Source: Anabaena sphaerica FACHB-251 | GTDB taxonomy: Bacteria; Cyanobacteriota; Cyanobacteriia; Cyanobacteriales; Nostocaceae | Length of the DNA stretch: 64,000 nt | Assembly: GCF_014696825.1 (NCBI RefSeq) | Contig: NZ_JACJQU010000018.1 | Coordinates: 58,688 to 122,687 of the forward strand | Reading direction: 5' to 3' | In this document: positions 36,870 to 48,184 of the stretch, piece by piece | Numbering within the stretch: the stretch's first letter is position 1 | How the letters are laid out: each line of letters opens with the position of its first letter | Notes under the pieces: generated by a model | Databases searched by the model: none | The model's input: only the letters and a program-made list of their open reading frames with translations | Told to the model about the DNA's origin: nothing | Translations under genes and position numbers: made by a program

Positions 36870-39800
36870 TCACGAGCATTCCATCTGCAAAGCTAACTTT
36901 ACTTTCTCATATTCGGTTTCCATCTGCTGTAATATTTTTGGACATTGGTCAATAGTTCCATTCTGATTGAGAGTTTCCATATTTTTGCAAAGATTAGATA
37001 ACTGGATAGCGCCCACGGAAGCACTGCTAGACTTAAATTTGTGAGCTAATTGTTTAATTGTAATTGTGTCTGCTTGCTTGATCGCTACGCTTAGAGCTAC
37101 TAACAATTTTTCAGCTTCTCGTAGATAAGTGTTCATTAATTCGGATAAGAAAACAGTAGCATCTTCACCTGCCATATCCCTAACTGATTGCAGGATACGA
37201 AGATCAATTGCCGCATCCGGACTGGAGGCAGCTAGTTTTTCGACTGGCTTTACTTCTTGCTTTAGTTCTGGGTGGTAAATGTTAAAAAATGATTGTTTAT
37301 TTAAACTTTTTTTGCAGTCTAATGGACATTGGGTGAGTACCCTAACTAGTTCTTCTAATCTAATTGGCTTGCTGATATAATCATCCATGCCTGCCTCAAG
37401 ACAAATTTCTTTGTCACCCTGCATTGCATTTGCAGTCATGGCAATAATTCGTGGTTGTTCGTCCCAATGCCACATCCGGATTTGTTTAGTGGCCTCTAAC
37501 CCATCCATTTCTGGCATCTGCACATCCATCAAGATCACATCATAGGATTGACGATGCAAGGCAGATAATACTTCTAACCCGTTGCCTGCTACATCGGCTC
37601 TCAAACCCAGCTTGGCCAAAACTAAAGTCACCATTTTCAGGTTAACAGGATGGTCTTCTGCTACTAAAATCCGTATTGGCAAATCACCTAAATAGGGAAA
37701 GGTTTGGACAGCATTTTTGTCTACACGGCTAAATTTAATCGGTTGCTGATTAATAAGATTGAGCAAACTGTTATAAAGTTGGGATTGTTTAATGGGTTTA
37801 TTGAGGAAAGCTATTCCTTCTCTGGGGGTATCTGGATCTTCTTCTGGCTGGTTGATATCTTTTAATAGTAGCAAAGGTAGTGTGTGGGCATTTGGTTGTT
37901 GACGTATTTCTCTTGCTAATGCCAAACTATCAATTTCAGCAAATTGCATATCTATAATTGTAATGTCAAATTGTTCTTTTTGCAGGCATGACAATACTTC
38001 AGCAGCTGATTTCACTGTACGTACTAACATTCCCCAAGACTCAGCTTGCATTGTTAAAAATTGCCGATGAACCGGATGGTTTTCCAGAATTAGTAACTGT
38101 TTGCCGTTGAGTTGATTTGCTGAATTGATGAAGTTGATTGGTTCAGAATGAGGATCTGTGGGGACTGTGATTGTGAAATGAAAAGTAGAGCCTCGATCTA
38201 TCTGGCTTTCCACCCACATTTTTCCCCCCATAATTTCACTTAATCGGTTGCTGATGACTAAGCCTAATCCTGTGCCGCCATATTTGCGCGTCATGGAGGA
38301 ATCAACTTGACTAAAAGGCTTGAATAGTCGATCTATTTTTTCTGGGGCAATACCAATACCTGTATCTTTAATGGCAAACTCGATTTCATAGAGTGGGAAA
38401 GTCTGCTCTGGTGTTGCTGTTGCTAATTGTTTTGCTGTGACGGTGACAATGACTTCGCCTCTATTGGTAAATTTGACAGCATTACTCAGCAAATTCACTA
38501 AAATTTGTCGTAGACGGGTAATGTCTCCAATGATAATGTTGGGTGTCTGGGGAGTTAATAAATAAATTAGTTCTATTCTCTTAGCTGCTGCTTGGGGAGC
38601 TAATAAATCTAAAGACTCTTCTACACAATTGCGTAAACTAAAAGGCTGTGCTTCTAAATCTAGCTGGTCAGATTCTATTTTTGAGAAGTCAAGAATATCG
38701 TTAATTATTGATAGTAGAGCATCTCCACTGCTGCGGATGGTGGTGACAAAATCGCGCTGTTGTGAGTCGAGGTTTGTATCAAGTAGTAACCCGGTCATGC
38801 CAATAACGGCATTCATGGGAGTACGGATTTCATGGCTCATCATGGCCAAGAATTCGCTTTTAGCTTTGTTGGCACTTTCTGCTTGTCGTTTCGCTTGTTC
38901 TAGGGCAGAGTTTTTAACAGTTAGTTCTTGACGCTGTTGTTTTTCCTGTTCTAAGAGATCAGCTTGAGAGATGGCAATTCCTACTTGTGCTGCGACTGCT
39001 TCTAGTAGTTCAATTTCGTCTTGTGTCCAACTACGGAAGCGATCGCACTGATGTAAACTAATTGCTCCATTCGGTTCTCCTTGATAGGATGTGCGAATTG
39101 CTAACATGGATTTCAAACCAATTTCCCGACACATTGGTTCCATAGTTTTTAATAAGGGATCTGCATACACATCTTCCGAAGCGATCGCTTGATCCTGTGT
39201 AATCATTACTTCTCCATAAAGATTGCCGGGAATGAAAATTTCTAAATTCAGTAAGGATTCATAACCTATATCTAAATGTTCAGCAACTACAATAATTCTA
39301 GGTATAGGATCAGCAATATAACTGTGAATCAAGCAGCAATTCACCTGGAAAGCCTGGCTAATTTGATTGGCTGTAATTTGAAAAATTTTTTGTGTATTTA
39401 AACTTTGGCGAATTTCTTCTGTAATTTGTTTTAGTAGCAATGTGCGATTAAATTGTTGTTGCAGTGCTGTTTCTGCTTGTTGACGAGCGAGTTCACTACC
39501 TACCCATTGTGCCATCAGCATCAATAGCTCTTTTTCTCCTGATTTAAATGGCTTTTGTCGAGGTTTACGACTGGAGAAACTGAGAGCGCCATACAATTTT
39601 CCCCCGATCATGATTCTGATGCCAATGTAAGCTTCTATCTTGAATATTTGATAGGCTGGATGCTTGCACCATTCAGAAGCACCAGCGTGAATAATGGTAA
39701 TAGGTGCGTCTGTATTTATAACTTCATTGCAAAACGTCTGTCGGATATCAAAAGTATCTCCTGATTGTAGTGAATTATCTGGGGTTTGAGCAAGTAATAC

Positions 39801-40904
39801 GTGATAGCATTGATTGTCATCGATATGGCCAAGAATACCCAATTCCATATCAAATGTTTGACAGCCTAGAGCTAAAAAACCTTGAAACCGTGATTCAAAA
39901 TCTAAATTTTGAGATGCTACTTCATATAAAATTCGCAGGGCAGCTTCACTTTGTTTTAATTCTAATTCGGAGATTTTCCGTTCAGTAATATCTCGATATT
40001 TCCATAAGTGACCACAATAATTTTCTTCCGGAAAAATCGGTATATAATAACGTTCTAATATCCGACCATCTGCAATCATCAGTTCATCAACAACAACACG
40101 CCCATCTGATTTTATTCTTGATACTTGCTCAAGAAAATTTTCTGGTTCGGCAAATAATTCTTTTTTTTCTGCTGTAAATTTAGTTCCATTTACTCCAATC
40201 CAATCTTCGGGTAAATCCTGAATACCAAACATATTACAAAATTCTTGATTGATCAAAACTATTTGGTTTGATTCATTTTCTACCAGAACACCAGCTTGCA
40301 AGTTTTCAATCAATGCTGTCATCTGTGAGGTTGTAGCACGTAATTTTATTTCTGCTTGCTTGCGAACTGCAATCTCTGCGTGTAGTTGTTCATTGGCAAC
40401 ACTTAAAGCTTCAGTCCGCAATTCCACCCGGTTCTCTAGTTCCGCATTAAGTTCACGAAATTCTGTTTCTATATGTTGGCGTTCTCTAATTTCGTTATGT
40501 AGTTCTTTGTTTATTTGCTCTAATTGTTTCGGACTGGGTAGAGATATAGCGATAGGTATCAAATGTATTAGTTCTATGGCTGTATAGCAGGAAATCAGGG
40601 CTGCAATTGCTTTAATAGTACCAGATAGCCAATAATATGGATACCAAAGTGTCCATATTGCTATTAAGTGGGTTGTACCGCAAGAAATAATAAAAGCTCC
40701 AAATAAGGCAAATATACTCCTGAATGGTAAATCAGGACGCTGTTTAATAAATTCCAGTATCACCAGAGGTATGGAAAAATACGCTAGTGCAATTAGTCCA
40801 TCGGAAATGATGTGCAGAGACACCAAATCTTGTTTCCACAGGTAGCACTGTCCATGAGGAACAAACATTGTTATCAAAAATAAGTTATTAAAAAAGTTCA
40901 ACAT
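36870..40904 (-). CDS. Ethylene-receptor-like hybrid histidine kinase with HPt domain
   Basis: A 1344-residue kinase. Residues about 25-125 form the ethylene-binding membrane domain: [14 protein letters not shown] keeps the ETR1 Asp and Tyr (D35, Y42), and [14 protein letters not shown] keeps the Cu(I) ligands Cys75 and His79. Then follow a coiled coil, a PAS domain (about 190-310), two GAF domains (about 320-475 and 485-655), HisKA ([18 protein letters not shown]), HATPase, a receiver-like domain ([13 protein letters not shown]), a full receiver ([13 protein letters not shown]) and a C-terminal HPt domain ([20 protein letters not shown]). GGGAG six bases before the ATG supports the start. 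The diguanylate cyclase gene follows after 68 bases. In Synechocystis a related protein, SynEtr1, binds ethylene and affects phototaxis. Neither GAF here has the bilin Cys-His pair. Confidence 0.93.
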   Translation of the reverse strand: MLNFFNNLFLITMFVPHGQCYLWKQDLVSLHIISDGLIALAYFSIPLVILEFIKQRPDLPFRSIFALFGAFIISCGTTHLIAIWTLWYPYYWLSGTIKAIAALISCYTAIELIHLIPIAISLPSPKQLEQINKELHNEIRERQHIETEFRELNAELENRVELRTEALSVANEQLHAEIAVRKQAEIKLRATTSQMTALIENLQAGVLVENESNQIVLINQEFCNMFGIQDLPEDWIGVNGTKFTAEKKELFAEPENFLEQVSRIKSDGRVVVDELMIADGRILERYYIPIFPEENYCGHLWKYRDITERKISELELKQSEAALRILYEVASQNLDFESRFQGFLALGCQTFDMELGILGHIDDNQCYHVLLAQTPDNSLQSGDTFDIRQTFCNEVINTDAPITIIHAGASEWCKHPAYQIFKIEAYIGIRIMIGGKLYGALSFSSRKPRQKPFKSGEKELLMLMAQWVGSELARQQAETALQQQFNRTLLLKQITEEIRQSLNTQKIFQITANQISQAFQVNCCLIHSYIADPIPRIIVVAEHLDIGYESLLNLEIFIPGNLYGEVMITQDQAIASEDVYADPLLKTMEPMCREIGLKSMLAIRTSYQGEPNGAISLHQCDRFRSWTQDEIELLEAVAAQVGIAISQADLLEQEKQQRQELTVKNSALEQAKRQAESANKAKSEFLAMMSHEIRTPMNAVIGMTGLLLDTNLDSQQRDFVTTIRSSGDALLSIINDILDFSKIESDQLDLEAQPFSLRNCVEESLDLLAPQAAAKRIELIYLLTPQTPNIIIGDITRLRQILVNLLSNAVKFTNRGEVIVTVTAKQLATATPEQTFPLYEIEFAIKDTGIGIAPEKIDRLFKPFSQVDSSMTRKYGGTGLGLVISNRLSEIMGGKMWVESQIDRGSTFHFTITVPTDPHSEPINFINSANQLNGKQLLILENHPVHRQFLTMQAESWGMLVRTVKSAAEVLSCLQKEQFDITIIDMQFAEIDSLALAREIRQQPNAHTLPLLLLKDINQPEEDPDTPREGIAFLNKPIKQSQLYNSLLNLINQQPIKFSRVDKNAVQTFPYLGDLPIRILVAEDHPVNLKMVTLVLAKLGLRADVAGNGLEVLSALHRQSYDVILMDVQMPEMDGLEATKQIRMWHWDEQPRIIAMTANAMQGDKEICLEAGMDDYISKPIRLEELVRVLTQCPLDCKKSLNKQSFFNIYHPELKQEVKPVEKLAASSPDAAIDLRILQSVRDMAGEDATVFLSELMNTYLREAEKLLVALSVAIKQADTITIKQLAHKFKSSSASVGAIQLSNLCKNMETLNQNGTIDQCPKILQQMETEYEKVKLALQMECS

Positions 40905-41362
40905 GGCTGCTCCCTGGAAAATAGCGACGACGAGATGCAGATTTTATCAGATGGTTCTATTAGACCTGTTTGATGTCATCTTGTCTATCGGGCATTGGTG
41001 TGAAGCCAAGATTTAATTGCTTGTTATTCTAAGCAATTTTACTATTTATATCATGTCTGGCAAACTAGTAATGATTATTACCGCATATGTGCAGAAATCT
41101 GTCAACTCTCTCAAGCACTGCTCAGAGCTAGAACGCTCTCCTGCTACGTTAATTAACAGACAACTAGTCAAAATTAAATATAAAACTACAGCAGGAGTCA
41201 GGAGTCAGGAGTAAAACTGGCTTTGTGTATAGGTTTGAACTTAGATTCTGTACCTCATTGAACTGCAATCTGCTGTAACTACTGGCAAATGGAAGTGGCT
41301 CAGTTATGTTCATCAAGCCCACAAAGGGCTATCAATACTATCACATATAAATATTAACAGCA

Positions 41363-41391
41363 GCCCAAAGTCAGCAAGCCTGACTTTGGGC
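41363..41391. terminator. Perfect 12-base-pair hairpin, possible terminator
   Basis: GCCCAAAGTCAG (41363-41374), a five-base loop and CTGACTTTGGGC (41380-41391). There is no T-run on either strand, so it may be a structured RNA end or a bidirectional transcript boundary between the DUF4360 gene and the kinase promoter region. Confidence 0.45.
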
Positions 41392-41442
41392 GCTAATTAC
41401 CCTATATTTCATATTTCTAATCCAAAACACTCAGTGAATTAA

Positions 41443-41462
41443 CCCCACTTTTCACAGTGGGG
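41443..41462 (-). terminator. Hairpin downstream of the DUF4360 gene
   Basis: CCCCACT (41443-41449) pairs with AGTGGGG (41456-41462), 12 bases after the DUF4360 stop on the minus strand and followed there by TTAATT. The T-run is weak but the position is right for a terminator. Confidence 0.55.
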
Positions 41463-41474
41463 AGTCAACATCAG

Positions 41475-42080
41475 TTACTTGCACTTGCGATATTTAATGT
41501 GATAAACCAAACCACGGTGAGCTAGGTCAAAGGAGTCAACGGTCGCCATCCCTTGACCATTAGCGATCATTGCAGCATTCACTCGCATATTTACACTATC
41601 GCCACAGCCTGACCAGACATCACCCACAGTCACTAATTTATCTCGAACGTTGTAGTCAGCTTCGCCTCTAAATGTCCTGGAAAAAACAGGGCCACGCTGA
41701 CCAGCAAAAAAATACTCTGCTCTCAGTCTGCCAGTTGTGGAGGGAGCAACATACCCCCGATAATCAGCATCGTAGAGGGAAACTTGAAAGCCTTGGGGTA
41801 CTTGAATCGGAATGCTCAAGTTACAGCTTTTGCGTGTTTCTGCTGATTTATTCCCTAGAGCTATAAATTTATCAAATAGAATACTTAGCTCTTGACCATC
41901 GGGGCTGACGTTTACACTAGCAGACCCTTCAGGGCAACCGTTACCACCATATTCTGCGTTTAAAATTTTCACTTTGTCGTTAGCAAAGGCGGGGCCGACA
42001 GAAGCCGTCATGAGTGTAGCCGCAGCTAGAAAAGTTTGTACAAACTTGACAGATGTATTCTGGAAATTTTGATGCTTCAT
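41475..42080 (-). CDS. DUF4360 family secreted protein
   Basis: A 201-residue exported protein. A signal peptide of about 34 residues ends at GPAFAND. The mature domain has the DUF4360 pattern: KILNAEYGGNGCPEGSASVNVSPDGQ (split by a conserved Cys), FDKFIALGNKSAETRKSCNLSI, and a C-terminal Cys pair (SGCGDSVNMRVN and KYRKCK). Four cysteines probably form disulfides outside the cytoplasm. The family is found in cyanobacteria and fungi and its function is unknown. It stands alone, with hairpins downstream. Confidence 0.83.
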   Translation of the reverse strand: MKHQNFQNTSVKFVQTFLAAATLMTASVGPAFANDKVKILNAEYGGNGCPEGSASVNVSPDGQELSILFDKFIALGNKSAETRKSCNLSIPIQVPQGFQVSLYDADYRGYVAPSTTGRLRAEYFFAGQRGPVFSRTFRGEADYNVRDKLVTVGDVWSGCGDSVNMRVNAAMIANGQGMATVDSFDLAHRGLVYHIKYRKCK

Positions 42081-42795
42081 AACTCACCTATTTTGAGTAG
42101 GTTAAATAGTGTTACAGCAGTTTTCATGTATTTAGACCACACCCTAAATTAATATATTTCTTCCTTTGCGCCTAATCTTACGAAAGATGCCTATGGCTGC
42201 CGTAAGGGATAGGCTAAGAGCAATTGAGCGAAACTATCATTCAAATTGTGGTTTGTTTACCTGAAAATGACTGTAAGTGAAGAACTTTAGACCAAAGCTG
42301 TTATGTCAACAACTTTACAAATATCAAGACTGAGATTAGTTTGAATTTGATTCCGAGCAAACCAAATTAGCAAACAAACTTAACCTTTTTCTCATAATTC
42401 TGCACTTTTGTATTTGTTTCCAGCCAGAAGTATTAAATTATCCACATTTATACCAGGAGTCAGGAGTAAAACCCTTTTGTAGTGGGAGTTTCATTATCAA
42501 TTGATGTCCTAACCACCCTGTCCATGGCTTTAACCAATCTTTGTGATGAGAATTTCTGTAATTTTCTCAACGCATCTTTTCCCATAAGAGAATTCCACTC
42601 CATATGTTGAGGCAATATAGGAATCATATTTGATTCTTGAAAAACACTCCGTACACTTCCCCTGTTCCCTCTCTACACAGATCAAAAATCAAATACCAGT
42701 CCTATATGGCACTCTAATTCAATAAATCACGCCACAAAAAAGGGCAGGATTTTCATCCCACCCCCCAAAAAATAAGAGAAATATTCTGTTGCTGA
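42081..42795. other. 715-base intergenic region
   Basis: It holds the upstream region of the DUF4360 gene and, at 42736-42763, the transketolase terminator. A 55-codon minus-strand frame with ATG start (42460-42627) is present, but its product matches nothing I recognise and its end runs into a CAGGAGT-type repeat string, so I do not call it a gene. No copy of the window's MITE families is seen. Confidence 0.5.
42736..42763 (-). terminator. Rho-independent terminator of tktA
   Basis: On the minus strand GGGTGGGAT pairs with ATCCTGCCC (G-T pairs allowed) around GAAA, followed by six T. It lies about 33 bases after the transketolase stop codon. Confidence 0.75.
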
Positions 42796-44808
42796 TTAAC
42801 CCAATAATGCCTTAGCTTTAGCTAACACATTATCAACTGTGAAGCCAAACTTCTCCAGACAAATACCACCGGGAGCGGAAGCACCAAAGGTATCAATACT
42901 CACGGTATCACCTTCAGTCCCAATATACTTATGCCAACCGAAGCTACTAGCTGCTTCCACAGAAAGACGCTTGGTGACTGCTTTAGGTAGAATTGATTCT
43001 TTGTAAGCTGCATCTTGTGTATCAAACAAGGTGGAAGAAGGCATAGAAACAACGCGCACTTTCTTACCTTCAGCAGTGAGTTTTTCTGCTGCGGTGACAC
43101 AGAGGCTTAATTCTGAACCAGTACCAATTAAGATGATATCTGGTGTACCAGCACAATCTACAATCGTGTATGCGCCCTTAGCTACACCTTCAATAGATGT
43201 ACCAGCTAAATTGGGAACATTTTGACGGGTGAAAGCCAAGAGAGTGGAAGCATTAGCTTTGGATTTGGCGATCGCTATGCTATAAGCACCAGAGGTTTCG
43301 TTTCCGTCCGCAGGACGAATCACAGTCAAATCCGGAATTGCACGCAAAGAAGCTAAAGTTTCAATGGGTTGGTGAGTTGGACCATCTTCACCTTGACCAA
43401 TTGAATCATGAGTCATCACCCAAATTGAGCCAGCTTCAGAAAGCGCAGCCAAGCGGATGGCAGCACGCATATAATCTGTAAAAATCAGGAAGGTCGCACC
43501 ATAGGGAATTAAGCCTGAACCATGCAACGCGATACCGTTACAGATTGCGCCCATAGCGTGTTCCCGGACACCAAAGTGAAGATTCCTGTTTTGGAAATGT
43601 CCTTTCTGGAAGTCGCCAAAACCTTTGATTTCAGTCAAATTGGAGTGAGTGAGGTCAGCAGAACCACCGATGAGTTCAGGTAACACGGCCGCCAACTTGT
43701 TGAGACAGATTTCTGAATGTTTACGGGTGGGCTGCGCTTTATCTTCGGCTGTGTAGGTAGGTAGAACTTTGTCCCAACCTTCGGGCAGTTTACCGCTAAC
43801 GAAACGTTCAAATTCTGCGGCTTCAGCGGGATATTTAGCCTTATAGTCAGCAAAGGTCTTGTTCCATTCACCTTCGGAAGTTGCACCACGTTCTACAGCC
43901 TTACCTAAATGGTTGAGGACATCTTGTGGAATTTCAAAAGGTGCGTATTCCCAATTTAAGTTTTTGCGGGTTGCGGCTGTTTCGTCAGAACCCAATGCAG
44001 CACCGTGAATACCAGCGGTGTTTTGCTTGTTGGGAGAACCATAACCGATGGTGGTTGTCACCTTGATCATGGTGGGTTTGTCGGTGACAGCTTTTGCCGC
44101 TTCAATAGCTTTGGAGATTGCGTCTAAATCGGTGTTACCGTCTTTAACGTGCAGAACGTGCCAGCCGTAAGCTTCAAACCGTTTAGAAACATCTTCAGTG
44201 AATGCCACATCTGTAGAACCATCAATGGAGATGTGGTTGTCGTCGTAGAGTGCGATGAGTTTACCTAAACCCCAGTGTCCAGCGATAGAAGCCGCTTCAC
44301 CAGAAATTCCTTCCATGTTGCAACCATCACCCAAAATTACATAGGTGTAGTGGTCTACAATTTTGGCATCGGGTTTGTTAAATTTAGCGGCGAGGTGTGC
44401 TTCTGCTATGGCTAAACCGACTGCGTTAGCAATACCTTGACCCAAAGGACCAGTGGTTACTTCTACACCAGCTGTAACAAAGTTTTCTGGGTGTCCAGGA
44501 GTTTTAGCTCCCCATTGACGGAACTGCTTGATATCTTCAATACCGACGCTATCGTAGCCTGTCAGGTACAGCATGGCATACTGTAACATAGACCCGTGAC
44601 CAGCAGACAAGACGAAGCGATCGCGGTTGAACCATTTGGGATTTTTGGGGTTATACCGCATGAATTTATCCCAAAGGACGAAAGCCATCGGAGCAGCGCC
44701 CATCGGCAGTCCAGGGTGTCCCGATTTGGATTTTTCTATGGCATCAACAGCCAAGAAGCGAATCGAGTTAATACAAAGTTCTTCGAGGGATTGGGTTGCA
44801 ACAGCCAT
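42796..44808 (-). CDS. tktA: Transketolase
   Basis: A 670-residue, full-length transketolase of the Calvin cycle and pentose phosphate pathway, transferring two-carbon units between sugar phosphates with thiamine diphosphate. The TPP-binding motif is [20 protein letters not shown]. The catalytic His and substrate loops are in [10 protein letters not shown] and [12 protein letters not shown]; the pyrimidine domain has [17 protein letters not shown] and [17 protein letters not shown]; the C-terminal domain has VVSMPS. It is cytoplasmic, a single gene with its own terminator. Upstream (44809-45165) lies the end region of fabF with a heptamer repeat. Confidence 0.98.
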   Translation of the reverse strand: MAVATQSLEELCINSIRFLAVDAIEKSKSGHPGLPMGAAPMAFVLWDKFMRYNPKNPKWFNRDRFVLSAGHGSMLQYAMLYLTGYDSVGIEDIKQFRQWGAKTPGHPENFVTAGVEVTTGPLGQGIANAVGLAIAEAHLAAKFNKPDAKIVDHYTYVILGDGCNMEGISGEAASIAGHWGLGKLIALYDDNHISIDGSTDVAFTEDVSKRFEAYGWHVLHVKDGNTDLDAISKAIEAAKAVTDKPTMIKVTTTIGYGSPNKQNTAGIHGAALGSDETAATRKNLNWEYAPFEIPQDVLNHLGKAVERGATSEGEWNKTFADYKAKYPAEAAEFERFVSGKLPEGWDKVLPTYTAEDKAQPTRKHSEICLNKLAAVLPELIGGSADLTHSNLTEIKGFGDFQKGHFQNRNLHFGVREHAMGAICNGIALHGSGLIPYGATFLIFTDYMRAAIRLAALSEAGSIWVMTHDSIGQGEDGPTHQPIETLASLRAIPDLTVIRPADGNETSGAYSIAIAKSKANASTLLAFTRQNVPNLAGTSIEGVAKGAYTIVDCAGTPDIILIGTGSELSLCVTAAEKLTAEGKKVRVVSMPSSTLFDTQDAAYKESILPKAVTKRLSVEAASSFGWHKYIGTEGDTVSIDTFGASAPGGICLEKFGFTVDNVLAKAKALLG

Positions 44809-45165
44809 AATTTCTTGTTTTTAACGACGGGTTAGGACTCTTTGTAGCTTTCTGTTTCTGGGGTCATTATAAAGCGATCCCACCATCCACATCATCCCAT
44901 TCCTGCCTGTAGATGGACAAGCGGGATCTTCTGAGTTTCAGGTGATGAATACAGCTAATAATTTGGTCATGCCAAACCCTTGGTTCAGCTGGGAATGATA
45001 TATATAATACGCTCCACAGGTTTACTTCAGGAGGCTGGGGATTGGGTACTGGGGACTGGAGACTGGGGATTGGGGACTGGGGAGAATTATCTTCTGCTTG
45101 TCAACTGTCAACTGCCAACTGCCAACTGTCACCTGTCACCTGTCACCTGTCACCTATTCCCAAAA
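44809..45165. other. 357-base intergenic region with G-rich and heptamer repeats
   Basis: Between the transketolase start and the fabF stop. It contains GGGACTGGGGA-type strings at about 45032-45083 and ACTGTCA/ACCTGTC heptamer runs at about 45103-45155. No hairpin terminator for fabF is apparent, so the repeats may be all that separates the two transcription units. Confidence 0.6.
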
Positions 45166-46416
45166 TTACTGGTATTTCTTAAAGGCCAAAGTGACGTTAT
45201 GACCACCAAATCCAAAGGAGTTGGATAGTGCTACTTCTACTTTTTGAGCGCGGCTGGTGTGGGGTACATAATCTAAGTCACATCCTGGATCGGGGTTATC
45301 CAAATGGATGGTGGGGGGAATTTGGTCATTGGCGATCGCCAAGACTGTCGCTACTGCTTCTATTCCTCCTGAACCACCTAACAAATGACCTGTCATGGAT
45401 TTAGTAGAACTAATTGCTATCTTGTGGGCATAATCATCGCCCAAAGCCTTTTTAATTGCTGCTGTTTCTGTGACATCATTGGCTGGGGTGCTGGTTCCAT
45501 GAGCATTGATATAGCTGATCATTGCTGGTGTCAGTTCACCATCTTTAAGTGCCAGTTCCATTGCTCTAGCTGCACCTAAACCACCAGGTACTGGGGAGGT
45601 CATATGGTAAGCGTCGCAGGTCATGCCATAGCCTACCATTTCCCCATAAATACGAGCGCCACGACCCAGGGCGTGTTCTAATTCTTCGAGAATTAAAATT
45701 CCCGAACCTTCACCCATAACAAAGCCATCCCGATCTTTGTCAAAGGGACGACAGGCAGTATGGGGGTCATTCTTTGTGGAAAGCGCCCTGGCTGCTGCAA
45801 ATCCTGCTACCGATAATGGTGTTACTGCTGCTTCTGCTCCGCCACAAATCATTGCTTGAGCATATCCATTTTGAATTAAGCGAAAAGCATCACCAATGGC
45901 GTTGGAACCAGCCGCGCAAGCTGTAACAGAACAGGAATTTGGACCTTTTGCACCAGTATGAATTGCTGTTAATCCGGCTGCCATGTTGGCAATCATCATC
46001 GGTATCATGAATGGACTACAGCGATCAGGCCCCCGGTTCAGGTAGATTGTTTGCTGGTCTTCTAATACTTTAATTCCTCCAACGCCTGAACCGATCATGA
46101 CACCTATTTGTTCGGCGTTGAGGTCATTGATAACTAATTGCGCGTCTGATATAGCCTGTTTAGAAGCTGCGATCGCAAATTGGGCAAACCGATCTGTGCG
46201 CTTGGCTTCTTTGCGCTCCATGTATTCCTGCGGATCGAAGTTTTTCACTTCCCCCGCAATGCGGCAATCGTGTTTAGACGCATCAAATGCTGTGATGTAG
46301 TCTATGCCATTACGTCCGCTTAACAATCCTTCCCAATATTCAGATGGTGTGTTCCCAATAGGAGTAATCGCGCCGACACCAGTTACAACAACGCGCTTAC
46401 GTTTATAGTCTGTCAT
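45166..46416 (-). CDS. fabF: 3-oxoacyl-ACP synthase II
   Basis: A 416-residue condensing enzyme of fatty-acid elongation (KAS II). The catalytic triad is Cys in SVTACAAGSNAIGDA, His in YINAHGTSTPANDVTE and His in STKSMTGHLLGGSGG. The C-terminal NSFGFGGHNVTLAFKKY is diagnostic. It follows acpP by 202 bases on the same strand, the usual acpP-fabF order, with heptamer and TTGGTAATTGG-like repeats in the gap. Confidence 0.98.
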   Translation of the reverse strand: MTDYKRKRVVVTGVGAITPIGNTPSEYWEGLLSGRNGIDYITAFDASKHDCRIAGEVKNFDPQEYMERKEAKRTDRFAQFAIAASKQAISDAQLVINDLNAEQIGVMIGSGVGGIKVLEDQQTIYLNRGPDRCSPFMIPMMIANMAAGLTAIHTGAKGPNSCSVTACAAGSNAIGDAFRLIQNGYAQAMICGGAEAAVTPLSVAGFAAARALSTKNDPHTACRPFDKDRDGFVMGEGSGILILEELEHALGRGARIYGEMVGYGMTCDAYHMTSPVPGGLGAARAMELALKDGELTPAMISYINAHGTSTPANDVTETAAIKKALGDDYAHKIAISSTKSMTGHLLGGSGGIEAVATVLAIANDQIPPTIHLDNPDPGCDLDYVPHTSRAQKVEVALSNSFGFGGHNVTLAFKKYQ

Positions 46417-46618
46417 GATTCAGTTAAAGGTGGCGAAAAACCAGCAAGTAAAACAATTAATATTGCTGTTAGCGTAGTTGGGCATAGCCCGTGGCAAGTT
46501 ACGAGTTCTGAGCCAAGTAATTTTGGTTGGTAACTGGCTAGTGGTAATTGGTGATTTTCAACCCACTACCCATGACCTATTACCAATTACCCATTACTAC
46601 CCGCACTCAGCTAAAGTT

Positions 46619-46879
46619 TTAAGCAGATGCAGTAGCTTTTTCGTTAATATAGTTCACCGCATCTTCAACTGTTGTAATTTTCTCGGCAGCTTCGTCAGGG
46701 ATTTCAATGCCAAATTCTTCTTCCAAAGCCATAACCAACTCAACAGTATCCAAGGAATCAGCACCTAAATCTTCAGAAAAAGTCGATTTTAGCTTGATTT
46801 TATCGATCTCGGTACTCAGTTGTTCTGCGACAATTTCCTTGACTTTCTCAAAAATCTCTTCTTTCTCTTTTCCACTCAT
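46619..46879 (-). CDS. acpP: Acyl carrier protein
   Basis: An 86-residue acidic four-helix carrier protein. The phosphopantetheine serine is in [20 protein letters not shown], and helix 3 and the C-terminus ([19 protein letters not shown]) are typical. It shuttles acyl chains in fatty-acid synthesis and is first gene of the acpP-fabF pair. The upstream region to 47126 is divergent from the HdrB-like gene. Confidence 0.98.
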   Translation of the reverse strand: MSGKEKEEIFEKVKEIVAEQLSTEIDKIKLKSTFSEDLGADSLDTVELVMALEEEFGIEIPDEAAEKITTVEDAVNYINEKATASA

Positions 46880-47126
46880 AGATAAAAGTCCTTAACCAGT
46901 TGTTATGATCTGCTCTTTATGGGCAATGTTTTTTTGAGCATATACATCTTATCGGAAAGGGTGATCCTGAGTACAGTTATCAGTTACCAGTTATCACTGT
47001 TCATTGTTCACTGCCTCCTCATCCCCTACCCCCCAAACTCTCTGTCCACCGAAAACTTTTCAATTTATTGATTGTTAGATTTGTTGTACCAGGGCGATCG
47101 CTACCCTCTAACTCAAACATAATTTT

Positions 47127-48032
47127 ATGCTATCTCAAACCCTAAAATACGCTTACTACCCCGGTTGTGTTGCTCAAGGAGCTTGTCGGGAGCTTTATCT
47201 ATCTACTCAGGCACTTACCCAAGCTTTGGGTATTGAACTCATTGAACTCAAAAAAGCTGCTTGCTGCGGTTCGGGTACGTTTAAGGAAGATTCCCAATTG
47301 TTAGAAGATACCGTTAATGCTAGGAATATCGCTCTAGCGGAAGAATTAAATCTACCTCTTCTCACTCATTGCAGCACTTGTCAAGGTGTCATTGGTCATG
47401 TTGATGAACGTCTCAAAGGATGCCAAACAAGTAATCCAACTTATGTTGATCAAGTTAATGGGCTGTTAGAAAAAGAAGGTTGTTCTCCTTATCGGGGTAG
47501 TACAGAAGTTAAACATCTCCTCTACGCTTTAGTCACAGATTACGGTTTAGAGGAAATTACCAACCGTGTCACCCGCAAGTTATCTAACCTCAAATGTGCA
47601 GCGTTTTATGGCTGTTATCTCCTCCGCGCTCAAAAATCTATGCCCTATGATGATCCGTTTCAACCAGAAGCAATGGAAAATGTGTTTCGGGCTGTGGGGG
47701 CAACGCCCATATATTATCGTGGTCGTACCCAATGTTGTGGTTGGCCTCTTTCTAGTTATGCGACTACCGAATCTTTTAAAATGGCAGGAATGCACATTGA
47801 AGAAGCTATATCAAGCGGTGCTGATTGTATTGTTACTCCTTGTCCCCTGTGTCACCTAAATTTAGATTCTCGTCAACCAGAAGTAGAAAAGGTCATTGGT
47901 AAAAAGTTAGGTTTACCAGTTTTACATTTACCTCAATTAATTGCTTTGGCTTTAGGAGTTAGTCCTAAAGAATTGGGTTTAGAAAGACATATTGTTTCGA
48001 CAAAACCAGTGTTAGAAAAATTGGGATTTTAG
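47127..48032 (+). CDS. Heterodisulfide reductase subunit B-like protein (CCG domains)
   Basis: A 301-residue protein with two cysteine-rich CCG domains: the first with YYPGCVAQGACRELY, KKAACCGSGTF and HCSTCQG, the second with FYGCYLLRAQK, RTQCCGWPLSS and CPLCHLNLDSRQ. Such domains bind the non-cubane iron-sulfur clusters of HdrB and of the type-E succinate dehydrogenase subunit. No membrane segment is seen. In cyanobacteria these proteins are annotated as HdrB-like and may serve as a succinate dehydrogenase-associated subunit; no sdhA or sdhB is in this window, so its complex is unknown. It stands alone, followed by a TGGGTAA heptamer repeat. Confidence 0.88.
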   Translation: MLSQTLKYAYYPGCVAQGACRELYLSTQALTQALGIELIELKKAACCGSGTFKEDSQLLEDTVNARNIALAEELNLPLLTHCSTCQGVIGHVDERLKGCQTSNPTYVDQVNGLLEKEGCSPYRGSTEVKHLLYALVTDYGLEEITNRVTRKLSNLKCAAFYGCYLLRAQKSMPYDDPFQPEAMENVFRAVGATPIYYRGRTQCCGWPLSSYATTESFKMAGMHIEEAISSGADCIVTPCPLCHLNLDSRQPEVEKVIGKKLGLPVLHLPQLIALALGVSPKELGLERHIVSTKPVLEKLGF

Positions 48033-48064
48033 GTAATGGGTAATGGGTAATGGGTAATGGGTAG
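48033..48064. repeat. TGGGTAA heptamer STRR
   Basis: Four tandem copies of TGGGTAA begin within a few bases of the HdrB-like stop codon. This is one of several heptamer tandem repeats at gene borders in the window. Confidence 0.85.
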
Positions 48065-48184
48065 TTCTTGATTTTTTACCATTACCCTATTTCTTTAGTT
48101 TCACTCCTGACTCCTGATAGCGTAGCGTGGCGTAAGCCATATTCTGCTGTATGTGGTGATTCGCATTCTTAATTGGAAAAAAAC

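Larger units (their letters stand above)
40905..41474. other. 570-base intergenic region
   Basis: Presumed promoter region of the ethylene-receptor-like gene at the left and two hairpins at the right. A heptamer repeat (AGTCAGG) lies at about 41192-41213. GCCCAAAGTCAG/CTGACTTTGGGC at 41363-41391 is a perfect 12-base hairpin. I see no gene; the 65-codon frame across 41017-41214 has no supporting features. Confidence 0.5.

Noticed and set aside
36870..40904. GAF domains of the ethylene-receptor-like kinase as bilin-binding photoreceptors
   Set aside because: Neither GAF has the Cys-His chromophore pair: the second reads [10 protein letters not shown] and the first EWCKHPAYQ in a different alignment position, so a photoreceptor role is not supported.
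42460..42627. A 55-codon minus-strand frame upstream of the transketolase terminator
   Set aside because: It has an ATG and plausible composition but no recognised similarity, and its end falls into repeat-like sequence. It is mentioned only in the intergenic entry.
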